A stretch of DNA of 64,000 bases from Clostridium celatum DSM 1785 (GCF_000320405.1 NZ_KB291615.1:1-64000); one strand, 5' to 3'. Shown: positions 55,827 to 64,000, counted from the first letter of the stretch. Numbers and translations: made by a program. The notes: generated by a model not told the origin, from the letters alone.

Positions 55827-57399
55827 TGGCTATTCTAAGGATATTCAATTATCTTCTGCTAATGACTATATAAAAAAATTTTTTAAAGATAAAGAAATCC
55901 ACAAAATTATATACGATGATACAATGAGTGCATCTATTCCACCTCGTCAAAATAGATTGATTGATGACTTTCCTTCTGAATATGATTTTGAACTAATGTT
56001 ATATAGACCAGAGCTTAAAAGACTTCTTAATGATGTAAAACATCATAATATAGATGTTGTATTAGTATATTGCCATGATAGATTGTCTCGTAATTCTTCT
56101 GAAGAGCATATCATAGAAAGTACATTATCTCTTTATAATGTTCCTATACATTATACAAGAGCAACTGAACAAAATTCTGAAAATAATGATATTCTTAATA
56201 CACTCTTTTCATGGCTTTCAGTTCATGAAGCTCTTACTTTGAGTTCTAGAGCATTTACTGGTGGAAAAACAGCTACAGAAAATGGTACTTGGACTGGTGG
56301 ACCTCCTCCATTTGGTTATCTATTAGAAGATATTCCTCGTAATGAAAGCAAGAAAAGAAGGTCAAGATTAAAAATAAATAAGCCCGAAGCAGATATCGTA
56401 GTAGAAATATTTGATTCCTATATCAAAGGAAAACTTCCAGAGCAAATTGCTTTAGAAATTTCAACCACACATACTGGTAAATCAATAACTAATCGTATTT
56501 GGTCTGCTAATTCAGTCTTAGATATATTGAAAAATCCAACTTATACAGGTTATCAAACTTATAATAAGCGTGGTGGAAAAAAACATCCCCAAAGACATGA
56601 TTCATCAGTATTTATTAAAAGCTCTTTTAACGAAAAAATTTGTATTATCCCTAAAGATAAATGGGAAACTGTTGATAAAATTATTAAATCTAGTAAAGAT
56701 ATTTCCACTCACTTTTTATTTAAGGATATAGTTCGATGTAATTGCTGTGGAAGTATTTTAAAAGCAGACAATAATGGTAAAAAGGCTTCATATTATAGAT
56801 GTGAAAATAAATGTCAAAATCGTAATTCTATAAAAGAAAGCAAACTTCATTCTAAAATATTTAAGTACCTAGAAGATTTATCTAATAAATACTTAAACGA
56901 AAATGATAGGATTAATATCCTTTATCACTACTATGTAAGTACATTTGAAGATAGAATTTCTGAAATTAATAAAAAAGTTAATATTATTGAAAAAAATATA
57001 TCAGAAATAAAAAGTTCAATATTATTACACGACCAACGTATTAATGATATAAAATCAAAAATATCTAATAAAACGTATACTGCTGATATAAAGTTAAAAA
57101 AAGAATTTCTTATTACTAGTATTTATGAATCTAAATCTACTTATATTGAATTACTTGAAAAAAACACATCAAATTTATTATACCTTAAAAACTTAGCTGA
57201 CATTGATATTAAGGATATCAGTGAATTTAAAAGCTTATTAAAATCATTTTTTGAAAATATAACATCTATACTTGATAATTCTGAAAATCTTGATACAAAA
57301 GTCTTAAATCGTTCTTTACGACTTTTATTCAAAGATACAATTGATTCAATTAATGTAGATTTAGTTTCATCATCAATAATTAATATTAATTTTAAATAA
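55726..57399 (+). CDS. Large serine recombinase 2
   Basis: A 557-residue LSR. Catalytic residues: YLRVSTGKQ (Ser), RPELKRL (Arg), CHDRLSRN (Asp, Arg, Arg). The recombinase domain has NPTYTGYQTY, and the zinc ribbon has NCCGS near 336 then CENKC, followed by coiled coil. GGAGGT is 11 bases before ATG. It starts inside the end of recombinase 1, so the two are translationally linked. An insertion of about 20 residues between the Ser motif and the Arg segment (residues 68-86) is notable. Confidence 0.88.
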   Translation: MLKIVEQLNQSLNSNLPVLKVGIYLRVSTGKQDDGYSKDIQLSSANDYIKKFFKDKEIHKIIYDDTMSASIPPRQNRLIDDFPSEYDFELMLYRPELKRLLNDVKHHNIDVVLVYCHDRLSRNSSEEHIIESTLSLYNVPIHYTRATEQNSENNDILNTLFSWLSVHEALTLSSRAFTGGKTATENGTWTGGPPPFGYLLEDIPRNESKKRRSRLKINKPEADIVVEIFDSYIKGKLPEQIALEISTTHTGKSITNRIWSANSVLDILKNPTYTGYQTYNKRGGKKHPQRHDSSVFIKSSFNEKICIIPKDKWETVDKIIKSSKDISTHFLFKDIVRCNCCGSILKADNNGKKASYYRCENKCQNRNSIKESKLHSKIFKYLEDLSNKYLNENDRINILYHYYVSTFEDRISEINKKVNIIEKNISEIKSSILLHDQRINDIKSKISNKTYTADIKLKKEFLITSIYESKSTYIELLEKNTSNLLYLKNLADIDIKDISEFKSLLKSFFENITSILDNSENLDTKVLNRSLRLLFKDTIDSINVDLVSSSIININFK

Positions 57400-57465
57400 A
57401 TTTTGATATTTTTCCCTCCTAACATGAATATATTTTAATATAGCATTTGTATTCTGGGGGGAAAC

Positions 57466-57639
57466 ATGGCAAATCAATATCCAAAAGTAAATCTTTTTAT
57501 CGAAAACACAGATAACTATGATGAAGATATTTTATCGAAATTTCTTACTTTATCTGTTGCTAATCAAATAATAACAACACTTCCTAATGATAAAGAACTA
57601 TTGAATTATTTTATTGAGGAAGTGAAAAAAGAGTTATAA
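57466..57639 (+). CDS. Small ORF before recombinase 3
   Basis: A 57-residue acidic protein (MANQYPKVNLFIENTDN), with GGGGGG 5 bases upstream, ending 19 bp before recombinase 3. No family recognised. Like the 41-residue ORF before recombinase 1, it may be an accessory factor. Confidence 0.5.
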   Translation: MANQYPKVNLFIENTDNYDEDILSKFLTLSVANQIITTLPNDKELLNYFIEEVKKEL

Positions 57640-57658
57640 CTGTGGGGGTGATACTCTT

Positions 57659-59266
57659 GTGAGTAAGGCTGCAATTTATGCTAGAAAATCAAAAGCTACT
57701 GAAAAAGGTGCTTCAGTTGAAAACCAAATTAATAAATGTAAATCCCATTTAAATAACCTCGATATAACTGATATTTTAATTTATAAAGATGATGGCTTTT
57801 CTGGTAAAGATACTGATAGACCTGCATTTATTCAAATGATGAAAGATGCTAAAAATAAAAAATTTACAACATTAATTTGTTATAAATTTGACCGTGTAAG
57901 TAGAAATGTATCAGATTTCTCAAATCTAGTTGATGAACTTACTGAGCTGGGTATTTCATTTATTTCATTAAGTGAGCAATTTGATACCTCTACTCCAATA
58001 GGTAAAGCTATGATGAACATTTGTAGCGTATTTAGTCAGCTCGAACGAGAAACTACTTGCTTAAGAGTTACTGATAATATGTATGCATTAGCTGAAAGTG
58101 GATATTGGCTAGGAGGTGAATGCCCGACTGGATATAAAAACAAGAGAGTCTTCTATACAGATTCATCAGGAAAACAAAAAAGTTATTCAGTACTTGAACC
58201 AATAGCTGAGGAAGTTAAATTAGTTAAATTAATTTTTGAAAAGTATCTATTCTTTGGAAGCTTAAGCAAACTTGAAAAATATATGTTATCAAATAACATT
58301 AAGACTAAGAGAAATAAAGATTTTAGCAAAACTTCATTGAGCTCTATCTTAAGAAATCCAGCTTATGTTAAAGCTGATAAAAATGTATTTAAATACTTTA
58401 AATCATTAAAAATAAATACTTTTGGCACTCCTGATGACTTGCATGGAGTTCTTATCTATAAAAAACATAAAGGTAAAAAAGGTAAAACTCATGATATATC
58501 TGAATGGATATACTCAATCTCATCACACGAAGGAATAATAGCTGCTGAAGATTGGCTTAATGTTCAAAAGATGCTTGATTCAAATAAATCTAGAGCTCCT
58601 GCTCTAGGATGTAGTAACACAGCTTTACTATCTGGCTTAGTTACTTGTGCTAAATGCAATAAACCTATGAGAGTTGCTTATGGCACTAAAATTCCTAATT
58701 CAAATAATAAGAGATTTTATTATATGTGTACCTTAAAGCATAACTCTGGCAAAACTAGATGTGATTCTAGAAATGTTAATGGAATAGATTTAGATACCAT
58801 TGTAATAAATAAAATAAAAGAATTATCTACAAATAAGAAAATTCTTTTAAATGAATTACTAGCCCATAGTAAATCTATAGATTCATCTTTTGAAAACTCA
58901 TATTATGATTCTATCAATAAAGAAATAGAATCAAATAATGTAAGCATAAATAACTTATTAAGTAATATAGCTTTAACAACTGATGAGGATATAGTAAAAA
59001 TATTTTTAGAGAAAATATCTGCACTTAAAGAAAAAAATAAAGAGCTCAATGCTAAACTTACTGAACTAAATGGTGAAATTGCTTCACATAAAAAACTTTT
59101 AAATAATAGCACTAAATTAATTGAGCGTTTAAAAAACATTTCCAAATATATAGACACAGCTACTAATGAAGAAAAGAAAAAACTTATTTCTAGTATTATT
59201 GAAAGAGTCTATGTAAATGGAGATACAGGTGCAGTTAATATAAAATTTAAGCAACCTGATAATTAA
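57659..59266 (+). CDS. Large serine recombinase 3 (probable integrase)
   Basis: A 535-residue LSR with a GTG start after GGGGGTG. Catalytic residues: YARKS (Ser), DRPAF (Arg), KFDRVSRN (Asp, Arg, Arg). Classical recombinase domain (NPAYVKADKN), zinc ribbon TCAKCNKPM near 329 and CTLKHNSGKTRC, coiled-coil motif near residues 400-490. It resembles the TnpX/TndX type most closely and sits beside attR, as expected for the integrase. In the circle it would read on into the attP-spanning HTH gene (start 38 bp after its stop). Confidence 0.92.
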   Translation: MSKAAIYARKSKATEKGASVENQINKCKSHLNNLDITDILIYKDDGFSGKDTDRPAFIQMMKDAKNKKFTTLICYKFDRVSRNVSDFSNLVDELTELGISFISLSEQFDTSTPIGKAMMNICSVFSQLERETTCLRVTDNMYALAESGYWLGGECPTGYKNKRVFYTDSSGKQKSYSVLEPIAEEVKLVKLIFEKYLFFGSLSKLEKYMLSNNIKTKRNKDFSKTSLSSILRNPAYVKADKNVFKYFKSLKINTFGTPDDLHGVLIYKKHKGKKGKTHDISEWIYSISSHEGIIAAEDWLNVQKMLDSNKSRAPALGCSNTALLSGLVTCAKCNKPMRVAYGTKIPNSNNKRFYYMCTLKHNSGKTRCDSRNVNGIDLDTIVINKIKELSTNKKILLNELLAHSKSIDSSFENSYYDSINKEIESNNVSINNLLSNIALTTDEDIVKIFLEKISALKEKNKELNAKLTELNGEIASHKKLLNNSTKLIERLKNISKYIDTATNEEKKKLISSIIERVYVNGDTGAVNIKFKQPDN

Positions 59267-59303
59267 ATCAGATTGCTAATATAAAATACATAGGAGGCTA
59301 AAA

Positions 59304-59387
59304 ATGTATACCAATGATAACAATTTAGAAATTTTAGCATCGCAATTTAGTGATAAGAGCATCTGCTCTAAAAACAAACATCCCTGA
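59304..59387 (+). CDS. HTH regulator split by integration, N-terminal part
   Basis: A 27-codon ORF with AGGAGG 6 bases upstream. The first 22 codons (MYTNDNNLEILASQF...) belong to the element; after the shared core CATCTGCTCT it runs into manC and stops at 59385. Joined to the left end, codons 1-22 are followed in frame by PYQIA and the 142-codon HTH ORF at 41615. In the integrated form only a short chimeric peptide is made. Confidence 0.85.
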   Translation: MYTNDNNLEILASQFSDKSICSKNKHP

Positions 59388-59969
59388 ATTCCACAAATAA
59401 GTTCCCTTTAATAAGAAGTCTTTTGCCACTTCAATATTAGGTTTCTCAGTAAATCTTGCTATTTTATACGCCTGTTCAGACGAAACTATCCTTTCACCCA
59501 TTTCAATATATCCATAAGCAGTTTCAGGTCTAGTTGGAGTTATTCCTATAGTAACTATACCCCTACGTCTATTTGCTATTTCAATTGCTTCCTTAAGTGT
59601 ATCTAAATATACTTTTTCATTTTCTATATGATGATCTGATGGTAAAACTACCATTACAGCATCATTATCTTTCTTTAGTAGCTTTATTGCAGATAATCCT
59701 ATACAAGTAGCAGTTTCTTTATTTTGAGGTTCAGTAAATATATTTTCTGAATTAACACCTGATAACTCTTGTCTTATTCTTTCTAAATAATCCTTATTAG
59801 TTACCACATAAATATTTTCCTTCTTAATTAAAGGAGTAATTCTTTCTACTGTATTTACTAAAAAGCTTTTATTATTAATAAGCTTTAAAAACTGCTTCGG
59901 CTTACTTGATCTTGATAGAGGATATAATCTTGTACCTTTTCCACCTGCTAAAATTAGCCCGTATATCAC
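59334..59969 (-). pseudogene. manC: Mannose-1-phosphate guanylyltransferase, 5' fragment
   Basis: The start GTG 59969 is chosen because GGAG lies 9 bases upstream and the product then begins with IYGLILAGGKGTRLYPLSR, the family N-terminus. It contains the nucleotide-binding LAGGKGTR, VLPSDHH and FTEKP motifs and ends at YLWNSGMFVFRAD, followed by eight codons from the element. The truncated product lacks the C-terminal third and is unlikely to be active. manC makes GDP-mannose for surface polysaccharides. Confidence 0.88.
59342..59369. other. attR
   Basis: Element arm GCAATTTAGTGATAAGAG followed by the core CATCTGCTCT (59360-59369), inferred crossover TC at 59362-59363; manC continues to the right. 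With attL it reconstructs attP and, on the other side, attB (ACATCTGCTCTAAAAAC inside the manC codons for FVFRADV). Confidence 0.85.
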
Positions 59970-60130
59970 AAAATTCCACTCCACGTAGTACTATGTTTTA
60001 TTATATGAGTGATTTTTTACAATTGTGAAATTATAAATAAATTAATAGTATTTTATAAATAAAAAATATTAAATTAATATCTTGTTAAGTCGCTCTATTA
60101 GTAACCTACATGTATATTTTCTATTTTTAT

Positions 60131-61506
60131 TTATTTCATAACTTTTTTCAAAAGTTTAAACTTATCATTATATGGTGCAAATCTAACATTAAATTCAGTA
60201 AAAGTTCCTCTCACCATTACTGCTCTTTCATGAGTAAAAACATCAAAGCTTGCCTTACCATGATAATTTCCCATTCCACTACTTCCAACTCCACCAAAAG
60301 GTATATTAGAATTGGCTACATGAATGATTGTATCGTTAATAGTAACTCCTCCTGATGTTGTTGATCTTAATATATTTTCTATTTTATTTTTACTTTCTGA
60401 GAAATAATATAATGCTAATGGCTTTTCTTTATTATTCACATATTCTATTACTTCTTGTATATCGCTAAATTCTTTAACTGGAAGAATTGGACCAAATATT
60501 TCGTCTATCATTACATTTGCATCTTCATTAATATCTGTTAATATAGTTGGCTCAAAATACAAATCATTTTTATCTACTTCTCCACCAAAATAAACATTTC
60601 CCTCTTCAATATAAGACTTTAATCTATCTATAGTTTGAGTATTTATAATTCTTGGATAATCTATACTTTCTTTAATATTGTCTCCAAACTGTTTATGTAT
60701 TTCATTTACAATCAATTTTAATAATTTATCTTTTATAGATTTATGCACATATAAATAATCTGGTGCAACACAAGTTTGTCCTGCATTTAAAAATTTTCCC
60801 CAAACTATTCTTTTAGCAGAAAGTTCTAGATTTGCATCATTATCTACTATACAAGGACTTTTACCTCCAAGTTCTAATGTTATAGGAGTAAGATACTTTG
60901 CCGCCTTCTCCATTACTATTTTTCCTACTCGCACACTACCTGTAAAGAATATATAGTCAAAAGGTAAATTTAATAATTCAGATACTACCTCTTTACCCTC
61001 AAGTGCTCCTACTACTTGAATATAGTTATAATCAAAATTTTCGTTTATTAACTCTTGTAACAGTATAGCCACATTTTTACTATATTCTGATGGTTTTTTA
61101 TTTCAGTATTTCCAGAAGAAATAGCACCTATTAAAGGTGCTATAACTAATTGAAAAGGATAATTAAAAGGTCCAATTATTAATGTTACCCCATATGGTTC
61201 TTTATATACATAACTTTTTGAAGGATAATATAATATAGGAGATTTTCTTTTTTCCCTTCTAGCCCATTTTTTCACATTTCTTATATGTGTATTAATTTCT
61301 TCATATACTATTCCTAATTCTGTAGCATATGCCTCAAATTTTGATTTACCTAAATCTTTATTTAATGCCTCTAATATTTTATCCTCATTATTTTTAATTA
61401 TATTTTTTAATTTTTTTAAGTTGTCTATCCTAAATTTAATATTAAGTGTATTTCCTGTGCAAAAATATTCTTTTTGATTATTAAAAACTGATAATATATC
61501 TTTCAT
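60131..61506 (-). pseudogene. Class 3 aldehyde dehydrogenase with a frameshift
   Basis: The N-terminal part (MKDILSVFNNQKEYF to GAISSGNTEIK) and the C-terminal part (NVAILLQEL to FAPYNDKFKLLKKVMK) are in different frames that switch near 61100, inside a run of A. Adding one A restores one protein of about 458 residues. The NAD-binding NYPFQL, catalytic Glu (LELGGKSP) and Cys (GQTCVAPD) are all intact. It is a homopolymer error or a recent inactivation. The family oxidises fatty aldehydes. Confidence 0.75.
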
Positions 61507-61541
61507 ACATACGCCTCATCTAATATCTATTATTTCCTTTT

Positions 61542-62271
61542 CTAAATTCTATCATAAATTAAATTACCATCCAATAACTTATGAGGTATAATAAATTCTG
61601 ATATTCCTGATGCATACGGAGCTATTTCGTATAATCCAAAATAAATTACAAGAGAATTATTTTTAATATAAAAGCTTTGATTTTGCTTTATTCCATTAAA
61701 TCCATCCTTCCCCATAAAATATCTATCTGGATCCTTTGCTATTTGTCTACCTATTTCTTTATCTATAACTCTTTTAAAATCAAACTCCTTCTTAAACAAG
61801 TCCTCTACCATCAATTCTGCACCTGTATATAAATCTACATTATATGCAATTCTAGTTGTTACTCCATGTGCTCCACCTGTAAACTGATAGTAATCTATAT
61901 AAAAACTTAATATATCGCTGTTATTAGTAATCTTATATCTAGCATATAATTGATATGGCATTAATGGTGCTGGTGCATTTTTAAAATAATCATCTGCAAC
62001 TTCTTTAACATCATTTATCCATGCTTCTGTCCACTTTATAATCTTATCATTAACATTTTTTTGTTGATTTTCATTAGTTAAATTTTCAAATCTGAGGAAT
62101 TATAACATTGACATCTAAGTACTCATTTTTACTTTTATAAACTTTATCCACAACATTAGCTTTATCAGTATATTGAATACCCACACACTTTTTCAACATT
62201 GCTTGTGGATAACTATTTAAAATTACTAACAACATAAATCCCCCTAAAAAGCCTATAATTAGACGTTTCAT
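61542..62271 (-). pseudogene. DUF4163/DUF3298 (RsiV-like) membrane protein with a frameshift
   Basis: The N-terminal 61 residues (MKRLIIGFLGGFMLLVIL: membrane anchor) stop at 62086. In another frame coding continues (RFENLTNENQQKNVNDKII) to the stop at 61542, with the DUF3298 domain (YQFTGGAHGVT, LYTGAELMVEDLF). One extra base near 62092 explains the break. Fused length about 240 residues. Such proteins occur as anti-sigma or peptidoglycan-associated factors. Two DnaA boxes lie inside its 5' region. Confidence 0.7.
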
Positions 62272-62578
62272 GTAATATCCCTCCTACTTTTCTGATAAAA
62301 TTCTTCTTTTTTATATTATTATCTACATTATTGTTAATAATTATTAACAATAATATCAACAAATTAACAACAACTTATCCACATGTGGTTGTGGATTATG
62401 TGTGAAACCTCTATTTTTTGTTAATTCTTTAATTTTTTACATAGTAATTTTATAACTTATTTTTAAGAAATAAATATCAATATTTCATTTTAATATCATT
62501 TTTATCCACCTTTATTATTTATTTAATAATTAAATAGGCGTTTTAAACAAATTTTAATTTTTATCAACATTATCAACA
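62144..62578. promoter_or_regulatory. Cluster of DnaA boxes
   Basis: Perfect TTATCCACA at 62144-62152 and 62375-62383, and its complement TGTGGATAA at 62204-62212. One-mismatch sites occur at 62390-62398 (TGTGGATTA) and 62502-62510 (TTATCCACC). A tandem TTATCAACA pair lies at 62561-62578. The stretch is very AT-rich and also holds a 20-bp palindrome (62331-62350). The window has no dnaA or dnaN, so this is not clearly oriC. It is part of a 466-bp gene-free region (62272-62737). Confidence 0.6.
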
Positions 62579-62689
62579 GCACTCTTTCAATAACTGTTAA
62601 TAACTTAATTATCCTTATTAGTATTAACAAAATTAACTTTCTTATAAACCTTTTTTTATTTTTTACAAAAATAAATATTTATAAAAATA

Positions 62690-62731
62690 ACTCCTTGTTA
62701 GTAGTTTAATAAAATCACTAACAAGGAGTTC
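62690..62731 (-). terminator. Terminator of the pseudouridine synthase gene
   Basis: AACTCCTTGTTAGT pairs with ACTAACAAGGAGTT just past the stop at 62738, with a T-run on the minus-strand 3' side. Confidence 0.75.
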
Positions 62732-62737
62732 TCATTT

Positions 62738-63526
62738 TTATTCTTCTTCATCAACTTCTTTAGTTTTACCGGAGGTAGTTATTAATTTATTTATTACTTT
62801 TAACTCATCATAAGTTAAATCTCTCCATTTACCCATTTTTAAATCGCCTAAATCAATATTCATTATTCTTATTCTTTTTAACTTAACTACCTGATATCCT
62901 AGCGACTCACACATTCTTCTTATTTGTCTATTTAACCCTTGAGTTAAAATAATTCTAAAAGTGCAATTTCCCTCTTTTTTTACATAACATTTTTTTGTAA
63001 CTTGCCCTAAAATTTTAATTCCATTTCCCATTCTTCTAATAAATTCATCATTAATAGGTTTATTAACTGTTACTATGTACTCTTTTTCATGATTGTTTCC
63101 AGCTCTTAAAATTTTATTAACTATATCACCATCATTAGTTAATAAAATTAACCCTTGTGAATCTTTATCCAATCTTCCTATAGGAAATATTCTTTTTTCA
63201 TGATTAACAAAGTCAACAATATTACCTTTAACCTTATGCTCAGTAGTACAAGTAATTCCAACTGGCTTATTTAAAGCTATATAAACTAATTCCTCTTCTT
63301 TAGAAATAAGCTTACCATTTACTTTAACAACTTGACCCTTAGCTACTTTAGTTCCCATAGTAGCCTTTACGCCATCTACCATAACTTTTCCTTGTTCTAT
63401 TAACTTATCTGCTTCTCTTCTTGAGCAAAAGCCTGACTCACTTATATATTTATTTAATCTTATAGTATCTCCTCTATCACTGTGTACAATTACCTGTTGA
63501 TTATTTTTTCGTGACTTTTGCTGCAT
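62738..63526 (-). CDS. rluF: 23S rRNA pseudouridine synthase, RluF type
   Basis: A 262-residue RsuA/RluB-family enzyme. N-terminal S4 domain ([19 protein letters not shown]), catalytic domain with [18 protein letters not shown] (catalytic Asp) and the RluF-like continuation ([15 protein letters not shown]), C-terminal [17 protein letters not shown]. Modifies a uridine in the large-subunit rRNA. The KDSQGL motif and the sequence after it favour RluF over RluB. Confidence 0.88.
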   Translation of the reverse strand: MQQKSRKNNQQVIVHSDRGDTIRLNKYISESGFCSRREADKLIEQGKVMVDGVKATMGTKVAKGQVVKVNGKLISKEEELVYIALNKPVGITCTTEHKVKGNIVDFVNHEKRIFPIGRLDKDSQGLILLTNDGDIVNKILRAGNNHEKEYIVTVNKPINDEFIRRMGNGIKILGQVTKKCYVKKEGNCTFRIILTQGLNRQIRRMCESLGYQVVKLKRIRIMNIDLGDLKMGKWRDLTYDELKVINKLITTSGKTKEVDEEE

Positions 63527-63542
63527 ATTTACCTTCCTTTGT

Positions 63543-64000
63543 TTAATTAATTTTATGTTCGCTACCTACATTATTTAATTTAGCATTAATACCATTATTA
63601 TAAATATATTTTTCACTTTTTTCTATACTTCCATACTTAATTGGTTTTCCACTAATTGTTATTATTATTCCCGAATCTAAAATCATATTGTTTTTATCTA
63701 TATACTCTATAAAAGTACTTAAAGCTGTATCCATTTCTTTATCAACAACATCAATTTCCTTTATAATTTCACGACCTTCATTAGTTGTAGCTAATATATC
63801 AAAAACCCTACCATAAGTATTAACTTGTATTTTTACTTTTATTAAAGCATTATTCTCAACAACTATAGTTCTTACAATATTTCTATAGGTATATGTTATT
63901 CCTAAAGTTAAAGTAGTTATAATTATTAATATTATTGCTATATGAATCTTATAATCGCTTACAGTTTTTTTAGCAACTCCATCTCCTTCTTCACCTTTAA
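63543..64000 (-). CDS. RsgI-like anti-sigma-type membrane protein, partial
   Basis: The frame is open to the window edge, so the N-terminus lies outside. The visible part is about 152 residues: a cytoplasmic tail ([15 protein letters not shown]), one membrane segment ([20 protein letters not shown]) and an extracellular domain ([29 protein letters not shown]) that resembles the RsgI periplasmic domain found in carbohydrate-sensing anti-sigma factors. It would have a sigma factor gene nearby, outside the window. Starts cannot be judged. Confidence 0.5.
   Translation of the reverse strand, partial: KGEEGDGVAKKTVSDYKIHIAIILIIITTLTLGITYTYRNIVRTIVVENNALIKVKIQVNTYGRVFDILATTNEGREIIKEIDVVDKEMDTALSTFIEYIDKNNMILDSGIIITISGKPIKYGSIEKSEKYIYNNGINAKLNNVGSEHKIN

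Larger units (their letters stand above)
41592..59361 (+). mobile_element. 17,770-bp serine-recombinase element inserted in manC
   Basis: Boundaries are set by a 10-bp direct repeat (41590-41599 and 59360-59369). Deleting one unit restores manC in frame. The joined ends make an attP with AGAGCA-TC-TGCTCT at the centre and longer arms beginning GCAATTT and ending AAATTGC (16 of 21 positions paired). Contents: three large serine recombinases, two HTH regulators, a type I R-M system, an Abi_C-like protein and small genes. No conjugation, phage structural or replication gene is visible, so it is best described as an integrative, possibly mobilisable, defence island. Confidence 0.9.

Noticed and set aside
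41590-59369. Element as prophage or conjugative transposon
   Set aside because: No capsid, tail, terminase, relaxase, type IV secretion or replication genes in its 17.8 kb.
62331-62350. TTGTTAATAATTATTAACAA as a Rex operator
   Set aside because: A perfect palindrome with Rex-like arms, but the spacer is 6 instead of 4 bases and no redox gene follows.
1-64000. CRISPR arrays, tRNA or rRNA genes
   Set aside because: No regularly spaced repeat-spacer pattern, no cloverleaf with T-loop consensus and no rRNA-like GC-rich blocks were found by reading; a covariance search was not possible.

Overview
The window looks like chromosomal DNA of a butyrate-forming Clostridium (sensu stricto). It is very AT-rich, uses Firmicute-type Shine-Dalgarno sites (AGGAGG), and carries the crt-bcd-etfBA-hbd butyryl-CoA operon with Rex, a clostridial Ogg glycosylase and a guanine-class purine riboswitch. 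Most host genes are on the minus strand. No rRNA, tRNA or CRISPR array was seen.

Host layout: 316-5697 holds an M28 peptidase, Ogg, two broken surface-type genes and two small proteins. 6112-12240 is the butyryl-CoA module and rex, with a near-consensus Rex box over the crt promoter. 12679-15656 is a CadA-type metal ATPase with its CadC/SmtB repressor and a clear operator. 15837-16323 has a compact structured leader before a small unknown gene. 16836-22591 is an oppABCDF operon. 22932-31843 has an M24 aminopeptidase, two YeeE-type transporters (one frameshifted), riboswitch-controlled xpt, DedA plus PAP2, a fluoride-riboswitch-controlled antiporter and an M23 hydrolase. 32037-40908 is a muropeptide/amino-sugar recycling locus (murR, murQ, PTS IIA, anmK, a small membrane protein, PTS IIC, an esterase, PTS IIB, mupG, murK) with three copies of one 13-bp palindrome. 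59969-64000 has the 5' half of manC, two frameshifted genes, a DnaA-box cluster, an RluF-type pseudouridine synthase and an RsgI-like partial gene.

The main discovery is a 17,770-bp element (about 41,592-59,361) inserted in a mannose-1-phosphate guanylyltransferase gene (manC). A 10-bp sequence, CATCTGCTCT, is repeated at both ends. Removing one repeat unit rejoins manC in frame without a scar. Joining the element's own ends creates an attP with perfect 6-bp arms around a central TC dinucleotide (AGAGCA-TC-TGCTCT) inside longer imperfect arms. That attP lies inside a protein-coding gene: the 5' end at the right border (ATG at 59304, strong AGGAGG) and the 3' end at the left border fuse in frame into one 169-residue HTH protein. 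Integration therefore breaks a host gene and one of the element's own regulators at once, and excision restores both. It also reconnects the right-end recombinase gene cluster with three genes at the left end.

The element carries three tandem large serine recombinases, each with the expected catalytic residues, two short ORFs beside them, an XRE regulator, a type I restriction-modification system (hsdM, hsdS, hsdR), an Abi_C/HEPN-like protein, a three-pass membrane protein and a lipoprotein. I read it as a mobile defence island with an excision-coupled regulatory switch.

Several genes have single-base indels or in-frame stops (2750-3661, 3792-4724, 25484-26061, 52550-53310, 60131-61506, 61542-62271). 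Some are in homopolymers, so sequencing error must be excluded before calling them pseudogenes.
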